Origin: Humidesulfovibrio mexicanus
Lineage (GTDB): Bacteria; Desulfobacterota; Desulfovibrionia; Desulfovibrionales; Desulfovibrionaceae
Direction of reading: 5' to 3'
Assembly: GCF_900188225.1 (NCBI RefSeq)
Contig: NZ_FZOC01000002.1
Coordinates: 492,310-556,309 of the forward strand
Length of the DNA stretch: 64,000 nucleotides
Part shown: in pieces, positions 39,378 through 47,800 of the stretch
Layout of the letters: the number at the start of each line of letters is the position of its first letter
How positions within the stretch are numbered: the stretch's first letter is position 1
The notes under the pieces: model-generated
Database searches by the model: none
The model's input: only the letters and a program-made list of their open reading frames with translations
Told to the model about the DNA's origin: nothing
Position numbers and translations under genes: made by a program

Positions 39378-40451
39378 CTAGTCCGACCCCAGGGGCAGCA
39401 GCAGGAAGCGGTCGTCGACCTTTTCCGTGTCGGATTTCCGTGCCTCCGGCCGGTTGTCCTTACGGCCCTCTAGTCGGCCGAAGGGCTCCGGTTCCGGGGT
39501 GTGCGGAGCGCGGTACAAATAGCGGTCCAGATAGCGTTGGAACGGCGTCCAGGACTGGTTGGCGCCCTCAAGCTCGGCGTAGGCCCCGGCCATGGTGTTC
39601 ATCTTGGCGTCGATGTTGTCGGCGAAGTGCAGGATGAAGGCCTCCGGCGTCTTGGGACGCTTGGGAGCGCCGAACTCGTATTCGCCGTGGTGGCTGATGA
39701 TGAGGTGTTTCAGGTGCAGGATGAGCCCCTGGTCCAGGTCCTTGGCCTTGGCCAGAAAGGGCTCCAGCTTGGAGAGTCCGAGCTGGATGTGCCCCAGCAG
39801 GCGGCCTTCGTCGGTGTATTCGCAGGCCAGCCCGCTGGTGAGCTCCCAGGCTTTGCCCAGGTCGTGCAGCAGGGCCGCCACCAGCAGGATTTGACGGTCC
39901 AGGGCGGGGTAGAGGTCGCTGAGCGCCATGCAGGTGCGGGCCACGGCCAGGGTGTGTTCGAGCAGCCCCCCGGCGTAGGCGTGGTGCACGGCCTTGGCTC
40001 CTGTGGCGGGCAGGAGCCGATCCCGCACTTCGGGATCGGTGAAGATCTTCTTCATGAGCGCGCGCCACGGCTTGTGGGGAAGTTCACGGCGGCACAGCTC
40101 CTCAATTTCCGCCAGCAAGGCCGCGGGGTCCACCGGGCTTGGCGGAAGATAGTCTGAAAGCTGGACCTGCGAAGCGTCGACTAGCTCGATCTGGTCGATG
40201 GTGAGCTGGCACTTGTCGCGATAGGTGGCGGCCTGGGCGCGCACCAGAACGATTTGTCCGGCGGCCAGATCCGGGTGCGCCTGGGAGAGCGGACTCCAGA
40301 CCTTGGCCTCCATCTGTCCGCTCAAGTCCTGCAGCACAAGGCTCCAGTACGGCCCATTGCGCGACTGGCCCGTGCGGGCCTCGGCCAAAAGAAAGGAATC
40401 CTGTATGGTTTGCCCTGGGCTAATATCCCGTATGTACACGGCTTTCGTCAT
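39378..40451 (-). CDS. OB-fold plus HD-domain protein (YhaM-type 3'-5' exoribonuclease)
   Basis: ATG 40451 gives 357 residues. An N-terminal OB-fold, residues about 10-95 (SRNGPYWSLVLQDLSGQMEAKVWSP), is followed by an HD domain: HHAYAGGLLEHTLAVARTC, then VAALLHDLGKAWELT, then HLIISHHGEYEFGAPKRPKTPEAFILHFADNIDAKMN. This domain order and these motifs match the YhaM family, manganese-dependent 3'-5' exoribonucleases. The C-terminal 50 residues are charged and probably disordered. Confidence 0.87.
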   Translation of the reverse strand: MTKAVYIRDISPGQTIQDSFLLAEARTGQSRNGPYWSLVLQDLSGQMEAKVWSPLSQAHPDLAAGQIVLVRAQAATYRDKCQLTIDQIELVDASQVQLSDYLPPSPVDPAALLAEIEELCRRELPHKPWRALMKKIFTDPEVRDRLLPATGAKAVHHAYAGGLLEHTLAVARTCMALSDLYPALDRQILLVAALLHDLGKAWELTSGLACEYTDEGRLLGHIQLGLSKLEPFLAKAKDLDQGLILHLKHLIISHHGEYEFGAPKRPKTPEAFILHFADNIDAKMNTMAGAYAELEGANQSWTPFQRYLDRYLYRAPHTPEPEPFGRLEGRKDNRPEARKSDTEKVDDRFLLLPLGSD

Positions 40452-40622
40452 CACGGCCTTGCCAACTCCCTCATGTTGGGGTACTGCGCCTGTACCGCGC
40501 CGTGCGGCGGGCAGGGCGTCCCTTGTGACCCAGTATTTGCCCTCAAGCGACGCGCCTTGTCAAACCGTTCCAGAAGCAAGCCTAGGGCCGCCATAAGGCG
40601 CGCGTTCGGGCTGGAGTGTGCC

Positions 40623-41387
40623 ATGCGCATCCTGCTTACCAACGACGACGGCATCCAGGCCGTGGGCCTGCGCGCCATGCACGCGGCCTTGGTTGCCGCC
40701 GGGCACGAGGTTCACGTGGTGGCCCCGGTGACGGAACAGTCCGCAGTGGGACACGCCATCACTCTGGCCGCTCCTCTGCGGGTGAAAGAGTTCCGCGACG
40801 AGGGCTTTTTCGGCCTGGGCGTCACCGGCACCCCGGCCGACTGCGTGAAACTGGCCCTTTCCACGTTGGTGAAGGAAAAGCCGGACATGGTCATCTCCGG
40901 CATCAACGCCGGGGCCAACGTGGGCGTGGACATCCTGTATTCCGGCACGGTTTCCGCCGCAACGGAGGGTGCGCTCATGGGCTGCGCGGCCATGGCCGTG
41001 TCCATGGATGACTTCAACCCCCGCGATCTTTCAAGCCAGGCAGCCTACGCCGTTGCGCTGCTGCCGCGCCTGCCCCTGGACCGCCTGCCGGAAAAGTGCG
41101 TGCTGAATTTGAACTTTCCCGTCCGTCCGGTGGAGGAGATGCTGGGCCTCAGGCTGTGCCCGCATACCCGCGTGGCTTACGAGGACTGGTTCGAGGAGCG
41201 GCTTGATCCGCGCGGGCGGCCCTACTACTGGATGTGCGGGGAGCTCAAGGCCGACCGCATCAGCCAGGGGCGCGACCGCAGGCTGCTCACAGAGGGGTGG
41301 GCCACCCTCACCCCACTCAAGTTCGACTTCACCGACCACGAGATGCTTGGAGTGCTGGAACCCATGCTTTCCGGCACACCGTGTTGA
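40623..41387 (+). CDS. surE: 5'/3'-nucleotidase SurE
   Basis: SurE dephosphorylates nucleoside monophosphates and exopolyphosphate. The 254-residue protein begins MRILLTNDDGIQAVGLRAM, with the NDDG metal motif at residues 7-10. It continues with TGTPADCVKLAL and VISGINAGANVGVDILYSGTVSAATEGALMG, the conserved N-x-G-N loop. ATG 40623 is the family start. A TTGACA (41384-41389) overlaps its stop and may be the -35 of the fba unit. Confidence 0.96.
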   Translation: MRILLTNDDGIQAVGLRAMHAALVAAGHEVHVVAPVTEQSAVGHAITLAAPLRVKEFRDEGFFGLGVTGTPADCVKLALSTLVKEKPDMVISGINAGANVGVDILYSGTVSAATEGALMGCAAMAVSMDDFNPRDLSSQAAYAVALLPRLPLDRLPEKCVLNLNFPVRPVEEMLGLRLCPHTRVAYEDWFEERLDPRGRPYYWMCGELKADRISQGRDRRLLTEGWATLTPLKFDFTDHEMLGVLEPMLSGTPC

Positions 41388-41471
41388 CAGGCCCCCTGTT
41401 GCGTGACATGACATATTCGGTTTGAGTCAGGAGCCGCAGGGCCCCATTTCATGACCGCCAAGGAGGATTCC

Positions 41472-42395
41472 ATGCCCCTCGTATCACCCAAGGACATGTT
41501 CGCTAAAGCCTACGCCGGGGGCTATGCCATCGGCGCGTTCAACGTCAACAACATGGAGATCGTCCAGGGCATCATGGAGGCGGGCAAGGCGGAGAACGCG
41601 CCGCTCATCCTGCAGGTGTCCGCCGGGGCGCGCAAGTACGCCGGACAGAACTACATCATCAAGCTCATGGAGGCCGCCCTCCAGGACACGGACCTCCCCG
41701 TGGTGCTGCACCTGGACCATGGCCCGAATTTCGAGCTCTGCAAGGACGTCATTGACGGCGGCTTTACTTCCGTCATGTACGATGGTTCGCACTTGCCCTA
41801 TGAGGAGAACATCGAGCAGACCAAGCGCGTGGTGGAGTACGCCCACGCGCGCGGCGTGTGGGTCGAGGCCGAGCTTGGCCGCCTGGCCGGCGTGGAGGAG
41901 GATGTCAAGAGCGACGAGCACATCTACACCGACCCGGACCAGGCCAAGGACTTCGTGACCCGCACCGGTTGCGATTCGCTGGCCATCGCCATCGGCACCA
42001 GCCACGGGGCCTACAAGTTCAAGGGCGAGCCCAAACTCGATTTCGACCGTCTGGACAAGGTCGCCCAGCTTCTGCCCGGAGTGCCCATCGTGCTGCACGG
42101 GGCCTCCAGCGTGCCGCAGGAATTCGTGGAGATGTGCAACACATACGGCGGGCATGTGCCCGGCGCGCGCGGCGTGCCCGAAGATCTGCTGCGCCGTGCC
42201 GCCAGCAAGGCCGTGTGCAAGATCAACATCGACACCGACATCCGCCTGGCCATGACCGCCACCATCCGCAAGCACATGGCCGAGAATCCTGCGGATTTTG
42301 ACCCCCGCCAGTACCTTACCCCGGCCCGTACGGCGGTCAAGGAAATGGTTCAGCGCAAGATCAAGAACGTCCTGGGCTGCTCCGGCAAGGCCTAG
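41472..42395 (+). CDS. fba: Class II fructose-bisphosphate aldolase
   Basis: The zinc enzyme cleaves fructose-1,6-bisphosphate to glyceraldehyde-3-phosphate and dihydroxyacetone phosphate, or the reverse in gluconeogenesis. AAGGAGG selects ATG 41472 (307 residues). Zinc and catalytic motifs are VVLHLDHG, EAELGRLAGVEEDV, IGTSHGAYK, VLHGASSVP and NIDTDIRLA. It opens a glycolytic cluster fba-gap-GAF-gap-pgk. Confidence 0.96.
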   Translation: MPLVSPKDMFAKAYAGGYAIGAFNVNNMEIVQGIMEAGKAENAPLILQVSAGARKYAGQNYIIKLMEAALQDTDLPVVLHLDHGPNFELCKDVIDGGFTSVMYDGSHLPYEENIEQTKRVVEYAHARGVWVEAELGRLAGVEEDVKSDEHIYTDPDQAKDFVTRTGCDSLAIAIGTSHGAYKFKGEPKLDFDRLDKVAQLLPGVPIVLHGASSVPQEFVEMCNTYGGHVPGARGVPEDLLRRAASKAVCKINIDTDIRLAMTATIRKHMAENPADFDPRQYLTPARTAVKEMVQRKIKNVLGCSGKA

Positions 42396-42427
42396 GTGCA
42401 AGAATCCCCGCGAAGGAGTTGGAGAAC

Positions 42428-43411
42428 ATGGCGACGAGAATCGGCATCAACGGGTTTGGGCGCATTGGCCGCTACCTGACCAGGCTTCTGGCCGACCAGC
42501 CTGACCTTGAGCTTGCGGCCATCAACGCACGGGCCACGAACAGGGACCTGGCGCATTTGCTGAAATACGACTCGGTGCATGGGGTCTTCCCCCGTGTCGA
42601 GGGCAACGAGCAAGGCTTCCTCCTTGACGGCAGGCAAGTGCTTGTGACCCGCTTCGCCACCGGCGAGTGGAGCTGGAAGGACATGGGCTGCGACATCGTT
42701 GTGGAGTCCACCGGCAAGCTCAATGACCGGGCCGGGTGTACCACGCATTTGTCCTGCGGGGCCAAGCGGGTGGTGCTTTCCGCTCCCGGCAAGGAGATGG
42801 ACTGTTCCATCGTGGTGGGCGTGAACGATGCCGACCTGAAGCCTGAGCACAAGATCATTTCCAGCGCCTCCTGCACCACCAATTGTCTGGCCCCGGCCGC
42901 TAAGGCGCTGAACGATGCTTTTGGCATCAAGCACGGGCTCATGACCACCATACATTCCTATACCATGGACCAGCGCCTGCACGACGGCTCCCACAAGGAC
43001 ATTCGCCGCGCCCGCGCCGCAGCCCTGAACATGGTGCCCACCACCACGGGCGCGGCCCGCGCCCTGTCGCTGGTCATCCCCGCCCTCAAGGGCAGGCTCG
43101 ACGGCTTCGCCATCCGCGTGCCCACTCCGGACGTGTCCATAGTGGACCTGACCTGCGAGCTTGACCGCGCCACCAGCAAGGAAGAGGTCAACGCCGTGAT
43201 GAAGGCCGCGGCCAATGAAAGCTTCGGCTACTGCGAGGAGCCGCTCGTGAGCTCTGATTTCGTGGGCAGCACGTTCGGCGGCGTGCTCGACGCCGGCCTC
43301 ACCACCGTCATGGACGGCACCCAGGTGAAGCTCATCGTGTGGTACGACAACGAGGCCGGCTTCACCAACCAGTTGGTGCGCCTCATCCGCAAGGTGGCCC
43401 AGCTGGGCTAG
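42428..43411 (+). CDS. Glyceraldehyde-3-phosphate dehydrogenase, GapB-like paralogue
   Basis: The 327-residue GAPDH-family protein starts at ATG 42428 after AAGGAG. The catalytic cysteine is C149 in [11 protein letters not shown]. After the second beta strand the sequence is AAINARATN, so the aspartate that usually holds the NAD ribose is Ala34 and Arg35 follows. This pattern is that of NADP-using or erythrose-4-phosphate enzymes (GapB, Epd) rather than glycolytic GapA. The second paralogue at 44159 keeps the aspartate. This copy may thus serve the gluconeogenic direction or pyridoxal phosphate synthesis. A strong terminator follows. Confidence 0.9.
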   Translation: MATRIGINGFGRIGRYLTRLLADQPDLELAAINARATNRDLAHLLKYDSVHGVFPRVEGNEQGFLLDGRQVLVTRFATGEWSWKDMGCDIVVESTGKLNDRAGCTTHLSCGAKRVVLSAPGKEMDCSIVVGVNDADLKPEHKIISSASCTTNCLAPAAKALNDAFGIKHGLMTTIHSYTMDQRLHDGSHKDIRRARAAALNMVPTTTGAARALSLVIPALKGRLDGFAIRVPTPDVSIVDLTCELDRATSKEEVNAVMKAAANESFGYCEEPLVSSDFVGSTFGGVLDAGLTTVMDGTQVKLIVWYDNEAGFTNQLVRLIRKVAQLG

Positions 43412-43435
43412 ATGTACGGCGACTTCGATCACCAG

Positions 43436-43461
43436 GGGGGGCTTTGGCCCCCTCTTTTTTT
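43436..43461 (+). terminator. Rho-independent terminator after the first gap gene
   Basis: GGGGGC (43437-43442) pairs with GCCCCC (43447-43452) around TTTG, then CTTTTTTT. Confidence 0.85.
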
Positions 43462-43573
43462 GCCAGAGTTGCCGACAGTGTCACGGGAAGAGCGTATTTC
43501 ATGTGCTGGTGCATATTTTTGATGACTTTCAGAACGCCTGAAGGTAAGCATCCCGATAACCTAGGAGGTTGTC

Positions 43574-44146
43574 ATGACGAAAACTCCTGATCGTTTTGAA
43601 AGATATTTCCGCACCCTGGCCGATGTTGCCCGCGTGGTGAACTCCAGCCTTGAGAGCGCCAACGTGCTGGCCGCCGTCACCGAGCAGACCACCAAGGCCG
43701 TGCGCGCCAAGGGCTGCACCCTGCGCCTGTTGGACCGCTCTCGTACGCGGCTGCTGCCCAGCGCCGCCTTCGGCCTGTCCAAGGACTACTTCCGCAAGGG
43801 CTCCGTGGAGCTGGCGCACAGCGAGGTGGACCGCGAGGTCATTTCCGGCAAGACCATCCTTATTCCCAACGCGCAGAGCGACCCTCGCTTCCAGTACGGC
43901 GAGGCCGCCAAGAAGGAAGGCATCGTCACCGTTCTGGTGGCGCCGCTGATGGTTGACGGCAAGGCCATCGGCGTCATGCGCATCTACACGACCACCGAGC
44001 GCAGCTTCGACGAGGCCTCCATGGAGTTTTTGCAAGCCGTTGCCGACCTCTCCGCCATGGCCATTGAAAACGCCCGCCTGCACCAGGCCCTCAAAACCGA
44101 CTACGAGATGCTGGCCTCCTACGAGCACCGCATCTTTGAAGACTAG
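43574..44146 (+). CDS. GAF-domain protein
   Basis: The 190-residue protein is essentially one GAF domain, residues about 25-170. It opens with the family's LADVARVVNSSLESANVLAAVTEQ helix, has VRAKGCTLRLLDRSRTRLLPSAAFGL and PLMVDGKAIGVMRIYT strands, and closes with FLQAVADLSAMAIENARL. GAF domains sense small molecules or redox state. There is no output domain, so it may act on a partner protein. AGGAGG precedes its start, and it is 12 bp before the second gap gene, so a role tied to glycolysis is plausible. Confidence 0.85.
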   Translation: MTKTPDRFERYFRTLADVARVVNSSLESANVLAAVTEQTTKAVRAKGCTLRLLDRSRTRLLPSAAFGLSKDYFRKGSVELAHSEVDREVISGKTILIPNAQSDPRFQYGEAAKKEGIVTVLVAPLMVDGKAIGVMRIYTTTERSFDEASMEFLQAVADLSAMAIENARLHQALKTDYEMLASYEHRIFED

Positions 44147-44158
44147 GAGGTCGACACC

Positions 44159-45172
44159 ATGTTGCGCGTCGGGATCAACGGCTTTGGCCGCATCGGCAGG
44201 CAGGTTCTGAAGGCCCTGTATGACAACCACAAGGACGTGGCCACCGTGGTGGCCCTGAACGACCTCTACGATGTGGGCACCAGCGCCCACCTGTTGGAGT
44301 TCGACTCCACCTATGGCCGCTCGCCCCACGCTGTGGCCGTCACCGAGGGCGGAAACATCAAATACGGGGACTGGGAAATCGCCTGCCACGCGGAGCGTGA
44401 TCCCCGAAACCTGCCCTGGGGCGAGCTGGGCGTGGACGTGGTCATCGAGTCCACAGGCCTCTTCACCACTGGGCCCAAGGCCCAGGCGCACCGCGACGCC
44501 GGGGCCAAAAAGGTCATCATCAGCGCCCCGGCCAAGGAAGAGGACATCACCGTGGTCCTTGGCGTCAATGAGCACCTGTACGACCCCGAAAAGCACCATA
44601 TCGTTTCCAACGCCAGTTGCACCACCAACTGCCTGGCTCCGGCGGTCAAGGTCGTGCACGAGGCCTTCGGCGTGGTCAACGGCCTCATGTGCACCATTCA
44701 CAGCTACACCAACGACCAGCGCATCCTGGACCTGCCCCACCGCGACCTTAGGCGCGCCCGCGCGGCCGCGCTGAACATCGTTCCTACGTCCACCGGCGCG
44801 GCCAAGGCCGTGGCCCTGGTCATTCCGGAGCTCAAGGGCAAGGTGGACGGCTACAGCCTTCGTGTTCCCACGCCCACTGTATCCATTGTGGATTTTGCGT
44901 GCACCCTGGCCAAGCCCACGGATACCGCGACCTTGCGCGCCACCATCAAGGCGGCCAGCGAAGGCCCGCTCAAAGGCATTCTCGGCTTCTCCGAACGGCC
45001 GCTGGTCTCCACGGACTTCCGCGGCGATTCCCGCTCAAGCATTGTCGACGCCGAGTACACCGTTGTTTCCGGCTCCGGGCTGGCAAAGATCGTCACCTGG
45101 TACGACAACGAATGGGGCTACTCCTGCCGCGTGGCGGACCTCATCAAGCTCATGGCCGACAAGGGCCTCTAG
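44159..45172 (+). CDS. gap: NAD-type glyceraldehyde-3-phosphate dehydrogenase
   Basis: The 337-residue enzyme oxidises glyceraldehyde-3-phosphate to 1,3-bisphosphoglycerate. [11 protein letters not shown] opens the Rossmann fold. VALNDLYD has the NAD-selective aspartate (D35). The catalytic cysteine is C154 in [11 protein letters not shown]. The rest ([32 protein letters not shown]) is standard. It is followed 10 bp later by pgk, the next glycolytic step. Confidence 0.96.
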   Translation: MLRVGINGFGRIGRQVLKALYDNHKDVATVVALNDLYDVGTSAHLLEFDSTYGRSPHAVAVTEGGNIKYGDWEIACHAERDPRNLPWGELGVDVVIESTGLFTTGPKAQAHRDAGAKKVIISAPAKEEDITVVLGVNEHLYDPEKHHIVSNASCTTNCLAPAVKVVHEAFGVVNGLMCTIHSYTNDQRILDLPHRDLRRARAAALNIVPTSTGAAKAVALVIPELKGKVDGYSLRVPTPTVSIVDFACTLAKPTDTATLRATIKAASEGPLKGILGFSERPLVSTDFRGDSRSSIVDAEYTVVSGSGLAKIVTWYDNEWGYSCRVADLIKLMADKGL

Positions 45173-45182
45173 GATTACGATC

Positions 45183-46382
45183 ATGTTGTACCTCAAGGAC
45201 ATCGACGTTACAGGAAAAAAGGCGCTCATCCGCGTGGACTACAACGTGCCGCTGGATGGCACGCGCGTCACCGACGACACGCGCATCCGCGAAAGCCTGC
45301 CCACCCTGCGGCACATTTTGGAAAAGGGCGGGGCGGCGGTCATCTGCTGCCACCTGGGCCAGCCCAAGGGCGAGGTGAAGCCGGAGTTCGGCCTGGCGCC
45401 CGTGGCCGCGCATCTTGCCGGGCTCCTGGGGGTCAGCGTGCCGCTGGCTGGAGATTGCATCGGTGCGGAGGTGCGCGCCAAGGTGGAGGCGTTGCGGCCC
45501 GGCGAGGTGCTGATGCTGGAGAACCTGCGCTTCCACAAGGCCGAAACCAGCAAGGACGCCGCCGAGCGCATGGCCTTCGCCAGGGAGCTGGTGGCCGGGC
45601 TCGACCTCTACGTGAGCGACGCCTTTGGCGTGTCGCATCGGCCCAACGCCTCGGTGACCGAGGCCCCGCTTGCCGCTCCCAAGGCTTGTGCGGGCTTCCT
45701 TATGGAAAAGGAGTGGCAATACCTGAACGGTGCGCTCTCCAGCCCCAGGCGGCCGTTCATCGCCGTGTCCGGAGGCAGCAAGGTCTCCAGCAAGCTCGGC
45801 ATCTTGAAGAATCTGCTGGGCAAGGTGGACCACCTGATCATCGGCGGAGCCATGGCCAACACCTTCCGGCTCGCCCAGGGCATCGACATGGGCGACTCGT
45901 TGGTGGAGCGCGATCTCGTCGAAGAGGCCAAGACCATCCTCAACACCGCTGCGGACATGCGCACCCACATCCATCTGCCCGTGGATTTCGTGCTGGCCAA
46001 AAGCTTCAAGGACGGCGCAGCCGAGGTGGGCTCGCATACCGGCCCCGTGCCCGCCGGGCTCATGGCCCTGGATATCGGCCCCAAGAGCGTGCTCGCGTTC
46101 GCCGACATCATGAAGGGGGCGGGCACCATCGTGTGGAACGGCCCCATGGGCGCCTTCGAGAATCCGGCCTTTGCGGGCGGGTCCATTGGCGTGGCCAAGG
46201 CCATAGTCGACTCGGGCGCGCTGTCCATCGTGGGCGGCGGCGACACCGACGCCGTGGTCCACGCCGCGCACCTGGGCGAGAAGTTCAGCTTCATCTCCAC
46301 CGGTGGCGGTTCCTTCCTGGAATTCCTGGAGGGCAAGCAGCTTCCCGGCTTCAAGGCCCTGGAAGACGCGGCCGCGCGCTGA
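45183..46382 (+). CDS. pgk: Phosphoglycerate kinase
   Basis: Pgk transfers the acyl phosphate of 1,3-bisphosphoglycerate to ADP. The 399-residue length is standard. Seen are RVDYNVPLD, HLGQPKGE, MLENLRFHKAE, the hinge SGGSKVSSKLG, LIIGGAMANTF, WNGPMGAFE and the C-terminal VGGGDTDAVVHAA. ATG 45183 is chosen because translation starts directly with the family's N-terminus. Confidence 0.96.
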   Translation: MLYLKDIDVTGKKALIRVDYNVPLDGTRVTDDTRIRESLPTLRHILEKGGAAVICCHLGQPKGEVKPEFGLAPVAAHLAGLLGVSVPLAGDCIGAEVRAKVEALRPGEVLMLENLRFHKAETSKDAAERMAFARELVAGLDLYVSDAFGVSHRPNASVTEAPLAAPKACAGFLMEKEWQYLNGALSSPRRPFIAVSGGSKVSSKLGILKNLLGKVDHLIIGGAMANTFRLAQGIDMGDSLVERDLVEEAKTILNTAADMRTHIHLPVDFVLAKSFKDGAAEVGSHTGPVPAGLMALDIGPKSVLAFADIMKGAGTIVWNGPMGAFENPAFAGGSIGVAKAIVDSGALSIVGGGDTDAVVHAAHLGEKFSFISTGGGSFLEFLEGKQLPGFKALEDAAAR

Positions 46383-46406
46383 CGCATCGAACGCGAATCG
46401 CAGAAC

Positions 46407-46442
46407 AAAAGCCCCTGCCGGGATTGCCTGGCAGGGGCTTTT
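46407..46442. terminator. Bidirectional terminator between pgk and the amidohydrolase gene
   Basis: AAAAGCCCCTGCC (46407-46419) pairs with GGCAGGGGCTTTT (46430-46442). The A-tract and T-tract serve both directions. Confidence 0.88.
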
Positions 46443-46463
46443 GCATGGGACGATGCGGGGCGG

Positions 46464-47261
46464 TCAGGGTTTGCGCGCTGGGAACAGGGCTGTCCCGGCC
46501 TCCAGGATGGTCCGGGCCTTGACGCCCAGCGGCGCGATGCGGCGCTCCACCAGGGCGATCTCGTCGGCCGGGTCGAAAAGGGGATAGTCGCTGCCGAAGA
46601 GCAGGTGGTCGGCCGGATGCCTGGCGATGAGTTCACGCAAGGTGTCGTCGTCGATGAAGGACAGCGAACTCGACGTGTCGAAAAAGACATCCATCCCGGC
46701 CAAGTGCTCCACGCTGTATTTCCAGTGGCTGAATCCGCCAAGGTGGGCGGCGATGAGGCGCGGGCCAGGAAAGGCGCGACGCAGGGCGGCCATTTTGCGC
46801 GGACAGGAAGGGTTCTTGTCCGGTGGCAGGGTGTCGCCCACGTGGACCATGAGGGTCCATTCGCTGCCGATCATTTCCATGAGCGCATAGAACTTGGGGT
46901 CATTAAGGAAAAATCCCTGAAAGTCCGGGTGGAACTTGAGGCCGGTAATGCCCGCCGCGCGCAGCCGCGCGAGCTCCTTTTCCGGTTCGGCGTAATCGGG
47001 GTGCAGGGTGCCGAAGGCCGTGACGCGCTCCGACTGGCGCTCCATGTCCATGGCCCAGTTGTTGGCCGGGATCACCTGCGCGGGGTCGGTGGCGGCGGTG
47101 TGCACCACAACATGGTCGATGCCAGCGCGGTCGGCGCGGGCAAGCAGGTCGTCAAGCACGCCTGTGCCCTGTGGGTGGATGCCGTAATGGCTGTGCAGCT
47201 GGTTGATGGCCTTTTCAGCGATTTTAGGATGGAAAACGTGGGTATGGGCGTCTGTGAACAC
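46464..47261 (-). CDS. Amidohydrolase-family (TIM-barrel) metal hydrolase
   Basis: AGGAG at 8 nt before GTG 47261 supports a 265-residue protein; a GTG at 47294 without a good site is the alternative. Metal-site motifs are DAHTHVFHPK near the N-terminus, GLKFHPDFQGF, MVHVGDTLP, IAAHLGGFSHW and LLFGSDYPLFDP. This is the Amidohydro_2 pattern, with decarboxylases and lactonases among known members. It is the last gene of the leftward hom unit; the substrate is unknown. Confidence 0.82.
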   Translation of the reverse strand: MFTDAHTHVFHPKIAEKAINQLHSHYGIHPQGTGVLDDLLARADRAGIDHVVVHTAATDPAQVIPANNWAMDMERQSERVTAFGTLHPDYAEPEKELARLRAAGITGLKFHPDFQGFFLNDPKFYALMEMIGSEWTLMVHVGDTLPPDKNPSCPRKMAALRRAFPGPRLIAAHLGGFSHWKYSVEHLAGMDVFFDTSSSLSFIDDDTLRELIARHPADHLLFGSDYPLFDPADEIALVERRIAPLGVKARTILEAGTALFPARKP

Positions 47262-47342
47262 GGCAAGAACTCCTGCTTGGGTGGCGGTGTTCACATACGC
47301 CCGGCACCAAGGGGGGGCAAGAAAAACAAGGCGTGCGAGTGC

Positions 47343-47792
47343 TTACGCTTGCAGGGAGGAGGGGGTGGGCCTGCTCTCGCACAGTTCCTTGAACCAGTCG
47401 GGCACGGGTACGGGCTTGCCTTCCCGGTTCACGGTGGGGTGCACGGTGTAGCCCTGGGCCGTGAGGGTGGACTTGTCTTCGGTGCGGCACTCGTAGACGA
47501 TGGTGATGCTGGCGCGGCCCCATTGCGCCACGCCGCTATGCACCCACAAGAGGTCGTCGTAGCGGGCGGGGACGCGGTACCTGCACCAGGCCTCGCGCAC
47601 GGGCAGGATGATGCCGCGCTCCTCCACCACGTTGTAGCTCATGCCGCGTTCGCGCAGGAACTGGCCGCGGGCACGTTCGAAAATGTGCAGGTATTCCCCA
47701 TAGTACAGCACGCCCATGGCGTCGGTCTCGCCGTAGGACACGCGGTGCCCGTACCAACAGTCGAAGGCAGGGAAGACCTTGGGAAAATCCAT
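47343..47792 (-). CDS. YbgC/4HBT-type acyl-CoA thioesterase
   Basis: AGGAG precedes ATG 47792, giving 149 residues. The hotdog-fold signature is VSYGETDAMGVLYYGEYLHIFERARGQFL, with the catalytic aspartate in ETDAMGVLYYG. A single 4HBT domain fills the protein. It probably hydrolyses short acyl-CoA. It lies 8 bp after the apgM-like gene. Confidence 0.88.
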   Translation of the reverse strand: MDFPKVFPAFDCWYGHRVSYGETDAMGVLYYGEYLHIFERARGQFLRERGMSYNVVEERGIILPVREAWCRYRVPARYDDLLWVHSGVAQWGRASITIVYECRTEDKSTLTAQGYTVHPTVNREGKPVPVPDWFKELCESRPTPSSLQA

Positions 47793-47800
47793 GGCGGCTC

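Noticed and set aside
47262-47294. Start of the amidohydrolase at GTG 47294
   Set aside because: No ribosome site lies before it, while AGGAG at correct spacing precedes GTG 47261.
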